A stretch of DNA of 64,000 nt from contig JAPEIS010000013.1 in the NCBI GenBank assembly GCA_029531795.1, positions 2,323,211 to 2,387,210 on the forward strand, read 5' to 3'. A model generated the notes under the pieces. It had not been told where the DNA came from and did no database searches. It was given only the letters and a program-made list of their open reading frames with translations. The DNA is from Sclerotinia nivalis. Lineage: Eukaryota > Ascomycota > Leotiomycetes > Helotiales > Sclerotiniaceae. Both the position numbers and the translations under genes were made by a program. Every line of letters starts with the position of its first letter. Within the stretch, counting starts at the first letter, position 1. This document shows, piece by piece, positions 10,230-21,277 of the stretch.

Positions 10230-11591
10230 GATTGCTGCGAGGATGTTTACTTATCCGAATGTCGAAGTGAAATCAATACTAGTTGACGATTGAATAGTCC
10301 TTTTCCGTGGTCCAGTTTCCAAGTGCAAGGAGTAGTACAGCAACTTCTTATATGGAGAAAGCTTAATCACCAGGGAATCTCAGTGCCAGAAATGCTTCTG
10401 TGATTTCATGTTTCATGAATATAGCCTAAGATCTAAGTCTTCATACATAGACCAGTCAATTTGATGATATGTAGTTCACTCGCGGCTGTACGACCGATTA
10501 ATCAGCGGAACCGCGGTCGCATATCAGTTTGTGCTAATCGATTGGCCATTACACCCAGATAGTAGGGTGTGTCCTTTCGGGACATGCGCAGTTTTCAACA
10601 TTGGTCGTGAATTTCTATCACATATTACACATCGTATTTTTAATCTTAATTCATTGTTGCGATACCAGTAAATCACTAGCACCACATTAGTGGCTCTTCC
10701 ACATATATAATATTCGTAGTACAGTAACCTCTGAATAGTATCCAACCTAATATCAATCACTTCCATTACCATTTATGATCATAACCCTTGTTATCACCAC
10801 CGAGGTGATACCAACGCAACATCATATATCGCATATCACATATCACGTATCACATATTGATACCACAACATCATATTCCCACACTCAAACTCCTGCCTCC
10901 ATTGAAACCGCCGGCCCCAACCCCTGAAACCCTTTACTCCCCAACTCTGACTCCTCTGAGACCCATCACTTCTCCAAAGCTTTCCAAAGACCCTTCGTTC
11001 CCCAAAAGCATTTCTCATTTTAATTTTCTAACTAGAGCCCTGGCCCTACAATGGAAAACAATGCATGTGTCAAGAATCGTCCCCAAAGCCATAGATTAAA
11101 TATCATTGAGCGACCTAAGACCAGTCTTGTAACCTAACCGCCGGTTTGGTTGATATGGGCGCCACAGCAGGTGGTATTCTTTAAAACCCTATCATACCTA
11201 AATAGTAAAAAGTCGGTTTCCACTCAAATAGGTCTAGCAATTCCCGAAGACTTGTAGATGAATTCTAGCTTTTTAAACAAACCCTGTTAAATTCCAATTA
11301 ATAATTAGAAACCTATAGAACCGCGATATAGGACTAATTTCCCATTTTCCCCAAAGAGAAGCCATCAAGAAAACACTCAAAACTCCTTGCTAATAATCAA
11401 GAGAATCCCTCCAAATAGAAATTATCTCCACGAAATTAATGGTCTTGCAAATACCAACTCAGCAGCCATCTTCGCTGACGTAGAGATACCCTGAAATAAG
11501 TTGGTGCTGATGAGATCTTAACGTGAATCATAACATGACCCAAATATCGAAAATGAACTTGTGCAGAAGAGAGTGTCGATGCAGTTTCAAC
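10230..11591. other. Intergenic, no gene seen
   Basis: Only short frames without motifs. A stutter of CATATCAC/CGTATCAC units occurs near 10825-10860. Confidence 0.5.
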
Positions 11592-12467
11592 TCAATAATC
11601 TCCCCAGTATTTTTGCCGAACCTCCTCCATAGCCTGCGCAGTAGGTAGTGGATCCAAGAATTTATCAATCTCTTTCTTCCAAAACTCATTGTATGGATTA
11701 ACGTACATCGCTGTTGTGTACTCCCAATAGAATGGGTACCAACCAGAAGTTTCCCAATCAATAATACCAACCACTTTGTCACCGTCTGCGAGAATGTTGA
11801 GACTACTTAAATCGCCATGTGTGAAGACGGGTAGAGCGAGCCAAGGGCCGTCGTGCCATTCTATAAGCTCATTAACGCCCTCTGGATTCTGTGGATGGGC
11901 TGGAAAATCTGATCTCAGGTACCGGTGAAACTCATTTGTGTTTTCGAAGGGACCAAATTGCGCCGGACCATCGATTCTTCCATCATATAAGATTCCACCG
12001 TCAACATTAGCGATCCTTGACGATTTCGGAGTCAACTTGCGCATCTCCGCAATCATCTCTCGAATCTGAGAAAGTATCTTTGCCTTAGACTCGGGCGTCC
12101 GATGTACCCATCCATGGACTAAAGGGCTTCCGCGTATCCTTTCCATGACAATATACGTTGTTCCCTTGTGTACAAAAGAACAGTAAATCTTAGGCACCGG
12201 AATAGATGTGTTTTCTCCAATAAATTTCATGGCTGATGCTTCTGCTAAAGTCCTGAACTCGCCGTATTTAACGCAAACTCCTCTAGATATGCTGAGGATG
12301 CCATGATGATGGCAGTAAGGGATTCTTCTAGCAAGTTTAATTGAAGCAAGCACTAAAAACCGGCGGAAACGAGCATTATTGATTGGTTTTGATGCTGGTA
12401 TTTCAATGGCAGATTCGACTTTCTTCTCATCGCGTGTGTTGCTTATATCGGACATGATTTCCTGCAA
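11592..12467 (-). CDS. Aminoglycoside phosphotransferase (APH)-like kinase
   Basis: Intronless 291-residue frame from 12467 to 11592 (an in-frame alternative start is M5). It has the protein-kinase-like APH layout: VCVKYG with K67 as the ATP-binding lysine candidate, EASAMKFIG and VPKIYCSF, hinge-like YIVMERIRG at 105-113, catalytic HGDLSSLNIL at 217-226 (D219 base, N224 Mg ligand), and IIDWETSGWYP at 235-245 (D237 Mg ligand). Such proteins are very numerous in fungi and phosphorylate small molecules. Most have no known substrate, and resistance to aminoglycosides is not implied. All catalytic residues are kept, and it sits intact between two damaged genes. Confidence 0.88.
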   Translation of the reverse strand: MQEIMSDISNTRDEKKVESAIEIPASKPINNARFRRFLVLASIKLARRIPYCHHHGILSISRGVCVKYGEFRTLAEASAMKFIGENTSIPVPKIYCSFVHKGTTYIVMERIRGSPLVHGWVHRTPESKAKILSQIREMIAEMRKLTPKSSRIANVDGGILYDGRIDGPAQFGPFENTNEFHRYLRSDFPAHPQNPEGVNELIEWHDGPWLALPVFTHGDLSSLNILADGDKVVGIIDWETSGWYPFYWEYTTAMYVNPYNEFWKKEIDKFLDPLPTAQAMEEVRQKYWGDY

Positions 12468-13453
12468 AGGATTGAATCTTAAACAAATAATTGAGTCAGC
12501 CGCTTCTCTGAAGATTTGGTAGGATAGTGTTCATTGCTGGTAATACGGATGATGGTCGAGGGGAAGAGGTATGATGCCGTGCAATGTCTTGTGCGTGTTG
12601 TATCAGTTTTACTTATTCCTTGGGTCGAGATGATAATGATGCTGATGCTGAGGCTGAGGCTGAGCAGTGTTAAAATTAGGCATGCAAGGCTACGAATATT
12701 ATCCCGAGGCTAAAACTGTAAGGTCATCTTTCGCTTACTCACATCACCAGATATTAATAAGTTCAAACAATCCTCTGTTTCATGACGAGTTTTCCTAAAT
12801 GGGTCCAAGTTATCTTCAGAGTTCAACATACAAAGTTATTGGATTTATGAAGTCAAAACAAGAACTAGTCGTTGCAATTGGTTGTCTTTGCGAAAAAACC
12901 CTTCTCTAGATGATTGTATTCTTGAGTAGCAAATAGCTAAGTATTTTATTTCTTTTATATTCGAATACTATGATTTTTCTAATGCAATGCACCGTACGGT
13001 AATTTCTGTCCTCTGCAAGACTCCCCCTACTCAGTTCCCCCTTGGCCATAAGCTTGTCAGACTCGATACAAATTGTAATGCGATATTACGTTCGATCGTT
13101 CATCGATATTGGACATTTGTACCTGTCTGCATTTCCAATAATGCGACTGGTATGGGGAACGGTGGGAGGCCATAGGTGCGGGTAGTAAGGTTATATTAAT
13201 CGCGGCTAGCGGTAGTAACTGAATTTTATCTCAAGCTAAGGTTTGGCACATGAAATATCTTTGATCGGGTGATCTTATTGAATATCATTTGAAGATAGAT
13301 GGTAGAATCGATTTGTTCAGCTAGGTAGAGTCTCAACATAAGTTCAACATAAGTTCGTGGTAATGATAATTGAGATGCCACCCTGAGACGATACTCCCTC
13401 CCTTTGTCCGAAAATTTGACTAGAATTCCAAAGCCTACCTCCAAAGCCATCAC
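12468..13453. other. Intergenic
   Basis: Promoter side of the APH-like gene. Contains a GATGCTGATGCTGAGGCTGAG trinucleotide-type stutter near 12640-12665 (shown shortened). No gene recognised. Confidence 0.5.
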
Positions 13454-15041
13454 CTAGAGTGGTCCAATATCATAAATGCTCCTTGGACTACCCGCAAAAA
13501 TCCAATTCAAATCGTCCTCATTCAAGAAAGGGGCGTTCAACATAGCTTCAAGATTAGCCTCGTGATTGTATCCGAATGGCTAATCCTGTCCAACATGTTA
13601 GTCAATTTTCAATTTTTGTGAAGCAGTACCTACGGTTCCAAAAGTAAGTTGAGTCTTAGGCACGTCATACGCTAGCAATCCTAGGACTTGATGAGGAAAC
13701 GTCGGCCCAGCACTGATAGCAATCAATTAGATTCGTTTGCCGAACTCTTCCTGGTTGACATGAGAACTTACGTGTCCCACCAAAATCTCGTCTGTAATGT
13801 GTGATAAACATTACTAGCATTTCCAGCAGTAGCCCACAAGAAACGATCGATGATCGAGGGAAACGAATCACCGACATGAGAAATTTGATAGCGTATATTG
13901 GTAAAATTTTGTACGGTTCCAGATAGAATGAGATCCATCACAGTTCTAGCAGTATCGAAATAAAATTCCACGAGCCCTGGCCGGTAGATTGCTATGAGAG
14001 TTCAGCTACCAAAGTCCAAGAATTCAATGTGGACCGTGAAGACATACTGGGGTTCGCCTCAATCAAAACACCATTATAGCGAAGATATGGAGTATGGGGG
14101 TGTATGAATATAGTATGGCTTTCATTCATGAGCCTGTTCAAAGCTTGGTAGAATGGTTCAAAGGTTGAGTTTCCCAGATAAAAACCCTCGTGATTAGAAA
14201 GCAAGATGATGCCAACCGCGTTAAGCTTTGAAATACTATAAGTTGCTTCCACAATACTATATATTCTTGTCAATGAAAATTCCGACATCAGATCACGAAG
14301 ACTTACGATTCTTCGGTATATGGCAAAGGAATTGTAGCAACGAAAGAAAATTGTTTTGGATACGTTCGAACAAGCTGGGCAATTCTTGTCAGTCCCTGAA
14401 ATTTTTGAAGGGCATGTGGTACTAACAGCTGCCTGCCATTCATTAAGAAGTCGTGCTAATGCGACGGATGCCTCTCGATTCCCAGGGTAAACTGTTGAAC
14501 CAGGTGTTGTTATAGATAATACCCTATGCGTGATGTCTAACATAAAGATTAGATTAGGTGGTTGTGCTTGAGATGATATGATTCACTTAAGCTTTTCATG
14601 AATTCGAATTCAGTCTCAATACTCCAGAATGGAGTTGGTTGACCGGCAAGTGTTGGTACAATTTGACGATACCAATCCGGAACCGCATGTGCTAATTGGA
14701 AATCTGTCAGTTAGAAGTTGATTGCTAGCTATAGCCATCAACACTTGCCATGAGTATCAATTCGGAGGTCTAAATGAGAAGTGTTGTTTGAAACCGTGGG
14801 AATGCTCTGGTTAGCAGAAAGAATATTATCAATAGACTTTAATGCTGGTGTTGTGAAGTGAAATGCCAGTAAATCAATTCCATCTAAAATGGGTTAGCAT
14901 TTGCAAGCTGTATTTCTCACATAAGTATGTCGTACCTCGTTGCGCAACTTCAAGAATCTCTTTCGAGGACTCCGAGAATGCAAAGACTGCACTTATGGAT
15001 GTCGTTAGACATATAAGAGATGGAACCACTTTTGAAAACAT
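13454..15041 (-). pseudogene. Secreted amidohydrolase (ACMSD / 6-MSA-decarboxylase type), with nonsense codon in the metal-site motif
   Basis: Start at 15041 (MFSKVVPSLICLTTSISAVFA, shown as a typical signal peptide). Threaded through seven or so introns the protein reads ILEVAQRDGIDLLAF, then RIDTHAHAVPDWY with the HxH metal motif, FWSIETEFEFMKSLN, ITHRVLSITTPGS, LVRTYPKQFSFVATIPLP, GIILLSNHEGFYLGN, TIFIHPHTPYLR, LVEFYFDTARTVMDLILSG, YQISHVGDSFPSIIDRFL, RFWWDTAGPTFPHQVLGLL and LTFGTD-stop-PFGYNHEANLEAML, ending at 13454. This matches amidohydrolase-2 family decarboxylases. The stop (TAG, 13582-13580) is where the family has Tyr in Asp-Tyr-Pro. Using that TAG as an alternative acceptor restores the frame but deletes the conserved Asp. 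The HxH exon is followed by a GC-AG intron (14748-14692), and a 31-bp GT..AG segment (14426-14396) must be removed to keep frame. It is probably a recent pseudogene. Confidence 0.8.
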
Positions 15042-16835
15042 AATTGCTAGTCACTCATTAATTGATCTCAAGATTCGCAAATGATGAATGTGAACAGGAA
15101 TCAGACCTAAGGATAAATAGCCAACGAGCTAGCTGAACTCCCCATATCTGGAAATGATGATGTATTGCTTATGCACCATTATATTGAGAACAAGGCAATC
15201 GATCTTTGGCTGCCGCTTCTCAATTTGTTATCTTACATACGCCTATGCTTACAACCGTAGCACAAATATTATTCTTTGCTCAAATTGGAAACGGCGGCGG
15301 TGCCCCGTTGGCCTGAGATAGAATCAGGGCAATAATAGTCAAAAGATGTGGCAAGTAATTCTGGATTACTAATCCGGTGTATTGACCATCTTAGTCTAAT
15401 GATTTGGAAGATTGCCTGGAATTCATGGATGTAAAAGTTACCAGAGTGTAGAGGTGAAATATCTTATCACAAGGCCCTGCACATGATAGAGAAATTTAAA
15501 TGATGCTATGCATTTAACTTACTGCAAGAGCAAGCTGGTTTGGACATATGCATGGAAATGAGGCTACTCAATCGCGATCCATACCATAAAAAGCACTTGG
15601 CACAGGTGAATATTACTGAACGGAATTCCCGTAAACAGCACACCATGTCCCGCCCATTTGTATTTTTGTTGTGTGAGAAAGGTCCTTAACAAGGGCTCAC
15701 CATAGTAAGTCGAAGATGGATGAATTGATATAATCGAAGTGTCACGAGGAATGATTACTATATCAACCCAATTAACCACTCGGCAAGAGTGGCGTCACTT
15801 TTATCGTGATACGAAGTTTATGCCGCGTGGCTAACGGGATAAGGGCATGTTGGCTTGAGTGAATCTTGAATTCCGGGACGGAAGAGTTCCAATACAGAAG
15901 AGGGGGCGGAGGATTGGAAGTCCGCGGTTCAATTGGCGCAAACAGTGTCGATTCACATGCATTCTTGGCCTTAAGAGTCTACACGACAGCCCCCGGATTG
16001 AACAATATGTATGCTGCATCTATCTCCGAGAAAGTCGATCGTTCCATTTCTCCAAGGCACCGTGTATTCTTGGATCTAGTATTGCGATGACGGCAGATGG
16101 CACAAATCGTCAAGTGCGGTATATGACTTTAGGAGGAAAGTGCCAAATGGCAAAGGCGACGAATTTGAAGAGAAGGGTTGGGTATAAATTGATGTTTAGT
16201 GTTTCCTAGAGGTTTAAAATTCCTTAAGAATGGGGCTAAAAAAGCCGGAAAAACAATGCCCCAGTATGAATGCCCTACTCTGTAACCTAAATCTTGTTTA
16301 CACCAAATAGTCACAACTTTTCAAGGGATATCTTATTGATGTTTTCTTCAAAACGATTCACATCTTCGATATTAAAATCAAATATTGAATCACATACATC
16401 CACATTCATCATAACATATTACTGTGGCGCCATTCAAACAATTTACCGGCGATTAACTGTACCAAAAACGGCTGGAGAGAAGCCTCCCAAGAATCACAAG
16501 TTTGATTTAAGTTCTCATTACCGCTATCTTTGAAATCTAATAAATCTGCCATTTTTCTTCCCGTCATTTATCGCCGTTTTTGTTTGCTCAATGATTCATA
16601 ATTGCAAGGCGCAGATACGACGAGGCTGTGCTGAATCTGCAGCTAAAAGATGGCTGACTGCTCAGTGAGTGGGTATGCCCTGACATAAAATACACAACGG
16701 GTTCGAAGATCATCAACTTTGCATCATTCTCACAATTATTCGGACCTTCCACGTATTGAAAAGCTTTGATTTCCTTTCAGATACTTTCTCCTGGATTGGA
16801 GACACATAAAAAAACGCCGTATCGCTACTACAAAA
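15042..16835. other. Intergenic or decayed
   Basis: A minus-strand frame at 15564-15779 (TYYGEPLLRTFLTQQKYKW) is protein-like but unrecognised. A tRNA-like relic may lie at 15822-15945. The final ~300 bases are the promoter of the coiled-coil gene that follows. Confidence 0.4.
15822..15945 (+). other. tRNA-like relic with A-box and B-box
   Basis: GCCGCGTGGCTAACGGGATAAG resembles the 5' end of fungal tRNAs and fits the A-box pattern (TGGCTAACGGG). About 100 bases later GGTTCAATTGG fits the B-box except its last base. TGTTGG and CCAATA can pair around a possible intron. No 3' acceptor-stem partner (ACGCGGC) is seen, so if it is a tRNA it is degenerate. Confidence 0.25.
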
Positions 16836-18146
16836 ATGGCAACTCAACACATCATAGCTTCAGCTACTCAAAACACAAATCTCCTCTCCATACTTTCACA
16901 AACAGATCATGCACCTTCGGAATATGCCCAAATCACACAATATCAATTATCTATTGAGAGTATTGTCTCGGAACAAGAGCAACGGGTCAAAACTTTGGTG
17001 GCAGCAAGTGCAAAGGAACATCAGGACCACGAAGAATATAAAGACTCCACTGTCAAACGTTTAGCCTATAAATTAAGTGGCAGGAAACAAAAGTTTATTG
17101 AAAAGGAAGAGAAAGAACATCGAGAATGGTTAAATGCAATTCAGAATGAATTGGAAGCTAAGCGTCACTTGAGTCATTTGAAAGACACACTACAAGAAGC
17201 TAAATCAAAAGCTTCGTCGTTGAAGCCTCTGGTTGAAGAACATAACGCTGCACAAGCTGAGCTCGATACTCTTTATAATTCCATATTCTCAGGGCCATCA
17301 CCCGATTTTCCAGCTGAAGATACGATGGAGCATCTTCTTTCTCGCGCCAAAGATTCATTCGATGAAGGACAGCTGCGACTTAGTATTGAGTCCAATGTCT
17401 TATCAATCTTGCAAAATGCTTCAACAATCATGCGTCAATGTATTGCAGCTATGGATAATGCTCTACAATCATCGACCATGGATGCATGGGGAATAGGTGG
17501 AGGATTTGCTGACATGACGGAACGATCTTCACTTGCACAAGCTCAATCCCTTTCTTCTCAAGTAGAGATGTTAATTTCTCAAGCGCGACAAATGCAACCA
17601 GCAGTTCAACCTTTGGGCCCGATGAACATTGCACAAGGGAGCCTGATGTCTGATGTTATCTTTGATAATATCCTCTCTGATCTTAAATTTCATGAAAAGA
17701 TTGAGGAGTCAAAACGGCAGTTGATAGCAGCACGATCTCGATTGATTCAAGAAACGAAACATAGCAACGAGCGTTTGACGAGTTTTCGTCTGGAAGTTGG
17801 GGAGAAGAAGAAAGTTTTGGAAACGAAACGAAAAGAATTACAGGATGAAAGAGCAGCGGTGTTTGAGAGAGTTGTTGCTCGTGGCGGCATTGCGTATAAT
17901 TCTCAGGAACCGCGGAGCAATGTTCAAGTAGAACACGATCAATCAGGCTGGCAGTCCCCAACGCTGCAATGGAATAGTCAGCAACATATACATTATTCGC
18001 TGTTTGGAGGAGGGTATCAGGAACAGTCCAATGAATCTGAACCGTACCGTATTCTACCGGCAGGAACTTATGACTCTCAGCACATCGATCCAAACTATCC
18101 TCAGCAGGATCTATCGATGCCCGCTCCTCCATGGTATACATCGTGA
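16836..18146 (+). CDS. Conserved-type coiled-coil protein, unknown function
   Basis: Intronless 436-residue frame. The N-terminus (LLSILSQTDHAPSEYAQ) is followed by a long charged helical stretch (~residues 40-135: EQEQRVKTLVAASAKEHQDH, VKRLAYKLSGRKQKFIEKE, REWLNAIQNELEAKR). A middle helical region follows (~160-260: HLLSRAKDSFDEGQLRLSI), then a second coiled coil (~290-350: EESKRQLIAARSRLIQETKH, KKKVLETKRKELQDER). The C-terminal ~85 residues are Gln/Ser/Pro-rich and probably disordered. There is no signal peptide or membrane segment. The arrangement resembles a fungal family of uncharacterised coiled-coil proteins I have seen in ascomycetes and basidiomycetes, for which I know no function. 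The frame is clean and codon use is ordinary, so I treat it as a live gene. Confidence 0.8.
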   Translation: MATQHIIASATQNTNLLSILSQTDHAPSEYAQITQYQLSIESIVSEQEQRVKTLVAASAKEHQDHEEYKDSTVKRLAYKLSGRKQKFIEKEEKEHREWLNAIQNELEAKRHLSHLKDTLQEAKSKASSLKPLVEEHNAAQAELDTLYNSIFSGPSPDFPAEDTMEHLLSRAKDSFDEGQLRLSIESNVLSILQNASTIMRQCIAAMDNALQSSTMDAWGIGGGFADMTERSSLAQAQSLSSQVEMLISQARQMQPAVQPLGPMNIAQGSLMSDVIFDNILSDLKFHEKIEESKRQLIAARSRLIQETKHSNERLTSFRLEVGEKKKVLETKRKELQDERAAVFERVVARGGIAYNSQEPRSNVQVEHDQSGWQSPTLQWNSQQHIHYSLFGGGYQEQSNESEPYRILPAGTYDSQHIDPNYPQQDLSMPAPPWYTS

Positions 18147-18334
18147 TAGATGTGGGTATCGTTTGGCTAAAGAAATGCTTTCGTTGTTGGTGATTACTAA
18201 TTAGGCGTTTGGAATCTTGGGGGCATATACCAGGAGTTACTGGAGGAGGTGTACATGATTATGGGTAACCAAACAATAGGCAACCAAACAATAAAGAGAA
18301 TATTGTTTTCAAAGTTTTATATAATTTCTGTTAT

Positions 18335-18895
18335 TTAACCTCCATTATTAAAGCCTGTTTGCATCACCCATATATTGTCTCGAGTACCATTTCCAAATAT
18401 GGTCAGCACCAATTCACAGTTTAAGCTGGGGCAAAGGATGAAAAGCCTCCCACACGGTTCGAATATCCTTCCCCATCCTGCTCCATATATAATTTGATGG
18501 TTTTCATCCCATTCCACCATCAATACATCATACATAAATGGCAGCTTTGAGTATATGAGTCTCCAAGTTAGAGGATTAGAACAAGCTAATTGGGCTTTGG
18601 AACTTGTCAAGGATTCGTGTTGATTGGTTGTACCTTTAGTGAGCTCTATGAATTTGATACAACATAATGCACAGTGGCATTTAAACATTTTTTTACCAGG
18701 AGCTTTTGCGCCTTAAAGATCAAGGTTTCTTTTTCCCGTTGATTTGTCCACAATTCTAATGCTGTTGAGCTACCTGAAAGAAAGTGCTGGATGTCTGAAG
18801 TTGGAGACAAGTTCCTCGCTCTCTTCATCCGGCTTAAGCTTTAGGACCTTGCCAAAGCAACTTGCTATTCTTTTAAAATACGAAAAGAAATTCAT
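18335..18895 (-). CDS. Small hypothetical gene with one or two introns
   Basis: From ATG 18895 a frame reads MNFFSYFKRIASCFGKVLKL, KPDEESEELVSNFRHPALSF, ending at CAG|GTAGCT. After a presumed intron ending near GCGCAAAAG or later, the frame that ends at 18335 has TWRLIYSKLPFMYDVLMVEW, GAGWGRIFEPCGRLFILCP and TRDNIWVMQTGFNNGG. Both halves have natural amino-acid composition, including several Trp and Cys. The exact splice sites in the middle are not settled, and I recognise no family. The 3' end converges with the coiled-coil gene. Confidence 0.35.
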
Positions 18896-19329
18896 GAGTT
18901 CGTACCTTTCTAAATTCCCGCTCTGGTCTCATGTTAATCCCAATTCTTGATGTGTTGGAGATACCATTTGATTACTGATACTTCTTTGTGATTCCTTTAG
19001 CATGCCAGGTCTATTCACCAGCTAACAGGGGCATGACCAGTCCTTGGAAACAAAGTCTCTAAATCGTGTCTCTGTTGAGCAGAAGCTGGCTGCCGCAATA
19101 ACACGATGTCAACAATTCCTTGGTTTTGTTGGCCATTACTCACATACAAGGCGCCATATAAAGACAAAATGTATTAAAGCTATCCCCTTCTTCTATCTCT
19201 TCTCTTTCAGATGACTGATGAAAATACATCCGACTATTTATCACTACATAAACCGTTGAACTCAGAAAAAGAACTCCACTCATTTCAATCTCCAGCATAC
19301 CATTACAAATACAAAAGTGCCCACACCTT
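18896..19329. other. Intergenic
   Basis: About 430 bases between two minus-strand genes. Nothing recognised. Confidence 0.5.
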
Positions 19330-21277
19330 CTAGTTCCAATTCTTATGAGCGAACATACCACTGTTATGGCTATTACCATTTGGTATTCCATTTTGCTTGC
19401 TGATTTTGACATTTTCCATACCGTTGGTCATAGTACCTGTCTCGTTTTGCTTGATCAAAGCCTCAGTTGAAGTTTGAATACGCTTTCCAAGATCTGCATT
19501 GACCTTGCCGAACATTGCTACTCGGATGTTAGTACACGGAGTTGAGTCTTAACTAGATTACATACCATAAACTGCTTGTCTAACTTGAAGTCCCTTATCT
19601 CCGGTAACAGCGCTTAGATGACCCGCAACGTTGCTAATTAAGTTATCTTGTTGACCTGGCTCGCTAGCCAATGTTTTCTCCCAAAATATTCTCGGCTGCA
19701 GGTAGTCTGCATCAACGACTTGACTCTCAAAGCTGACAACATTCCCTTGAAATTGTTCCTCATCAGGTTGTGCATATTGTGCCGCCACTCCGACATTATA
19801 GAATGATGATGGAAAGTAATTTTCAGTACCACCGAGGTTACCATTGATAACAGCAGCTCCATCCCGCATGAGAGGAGTGAATGGTTTATTGTGTGGAGCA
19901 TTAACAGGCAATTGAATGAAGTTGGTTCCAAGGCGATATCTTTGCGTATCTGCGTAGGCAAGAGCACGGGTTTGAATGACTAGTAGATTTGTTAAAATCA
20001 TAACGAACAGAACAACTTAGTTCTTGTTCACTGGAAAAGAATAACTTACTTGGATCAGGAGTCAGAGCCCATCCAGGGACGAGATTTGTTGGACTGAAAG
20101 CACTTTGCTCTTGTTCGGCGAAGAAATTGTCCACATTTCTGTTTAGTGTGATTTTACCGAATTTGCGAAGAGGAAAGTCTGAGAATGGAAATGTTTTAGT
20201 TGCGTCGAAGATATTGATGTGATAATGCTCAGCCTTAGCGGGGTCAATGATCTGGGCATAAACATCCCACGACGGGTATTTCGTATTTTCGATATCTTCA
20301 TAAAGACGACGAGTTTGGAAGTCTGGATCTACACCAGCCTTTTGATTGGCCTCATCCTGCGTGAAGTTTTTCACTCCTTGGTTGGTTTTGAGATGAATCT
20401 TGACATATGTGAAAGAACCATCTGATTTGGTGAACTTGTACGTGTTGATACTGAAAATGTCGGCATGCTGGAAATCAATTGGTGTAGCACGATCACTGAA
20501 GAGGAACATGAGGAAGTGAATTCCCTCTTGGTTATTAGTGAAGTAACTATACAAGTCAGGAGTCTGTTAAAAGCACAACAAGGGATCGAAAACATACTCC
20601 CAGAATGCCTTGTGGTCAGGTAGACCACTTCGTGGGTTCTTTTTAGTTGCATGGGTGAAGGATGGGAATTTGGCTCCATCTCGAATTGGAAAGACAGGCT
20701 ATGACATGAGCTTTTTGAATATTTTCAAACAGACACACGAGATTGACTTACAGTACTAAGGAACAACCAATCTAAATTACCCTCCTCAGTAAACATCTTG
20801 AAGGCAAATCCACGAGTATCCCGAACAGTTTCGGCTGATTCTGCTCGACCAGCTACAGTAGAGAAGCGACAGAATAGTTCGGTCTTCTTTCCAACCTTAT
20901 TGAGAAAAGCCGCAGAAGTGACATCTGAGATATCATCTGTAACCTCAAAGTATCCATGAGCGCTAGTGCCTCTGGCGTGGACGACACTAGATATGGTTGA
21001 TTAGCCAAGATCATGCAGCCGGAATAATGAGTTGTTTAACTTACCGCTCTGGGATTCTCTCATGGGTGATATGTTGAATTAATTCCAGGAGATTGATATC
21101 TTGAAGTAGAAGAGTGGCTCTGAGTTGATTACCGATTCTCTGAGTGGATGCTGGCTTCAAAACGGGAGCACCATTCATCGTGGTGATGGCTGGTTCCCGC
21201 ATAACGCCGTTGCTCTATAAAGGTTGTCAGTTCATTATTCCTGAGTGTAGAACTGTCGTATCTCATACTTGAGCCAT
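19330..21277 (-). CDS. Catalase (monofunctional haem catalase)
   Basis: Exon 1 is just Met-Ala-Gln (21277-21269), followed by a GTATGA...TTATAG intron. Exon 2 reads [18 protein letters not shown] to HITHERIPE. After an intron, exon 3 opens with [19 protein letters not shown], where the His is the distal haem residue. Downstream come [94 protein letters not shown] and the proximal haem-ligand block [19 protein letters not shown] (R-x-x-x-Y). The tail to 19330 is Asn/Gly-rich ([20 protein letters not shown]) without a PTS1 signal. Total is roughly 510-520 residues, normal for a small-subunit catalase. It decomposes hydrogen peroxide. All catalytic motifs are intact across six or so introns, so this looks functional. 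The [14 protein letters not shown] stretch (normally R-H-M..S-x-H-T) marks it as a divergent fungal clade. Confidence 0.92.

Noticed and set aside
17683..18141. 152-codon minus-strand frame
   Set aside because: It lies antisense inside the coiled-coil gene, whose own frame has clear heptad structure; the antisense frame has no family features.
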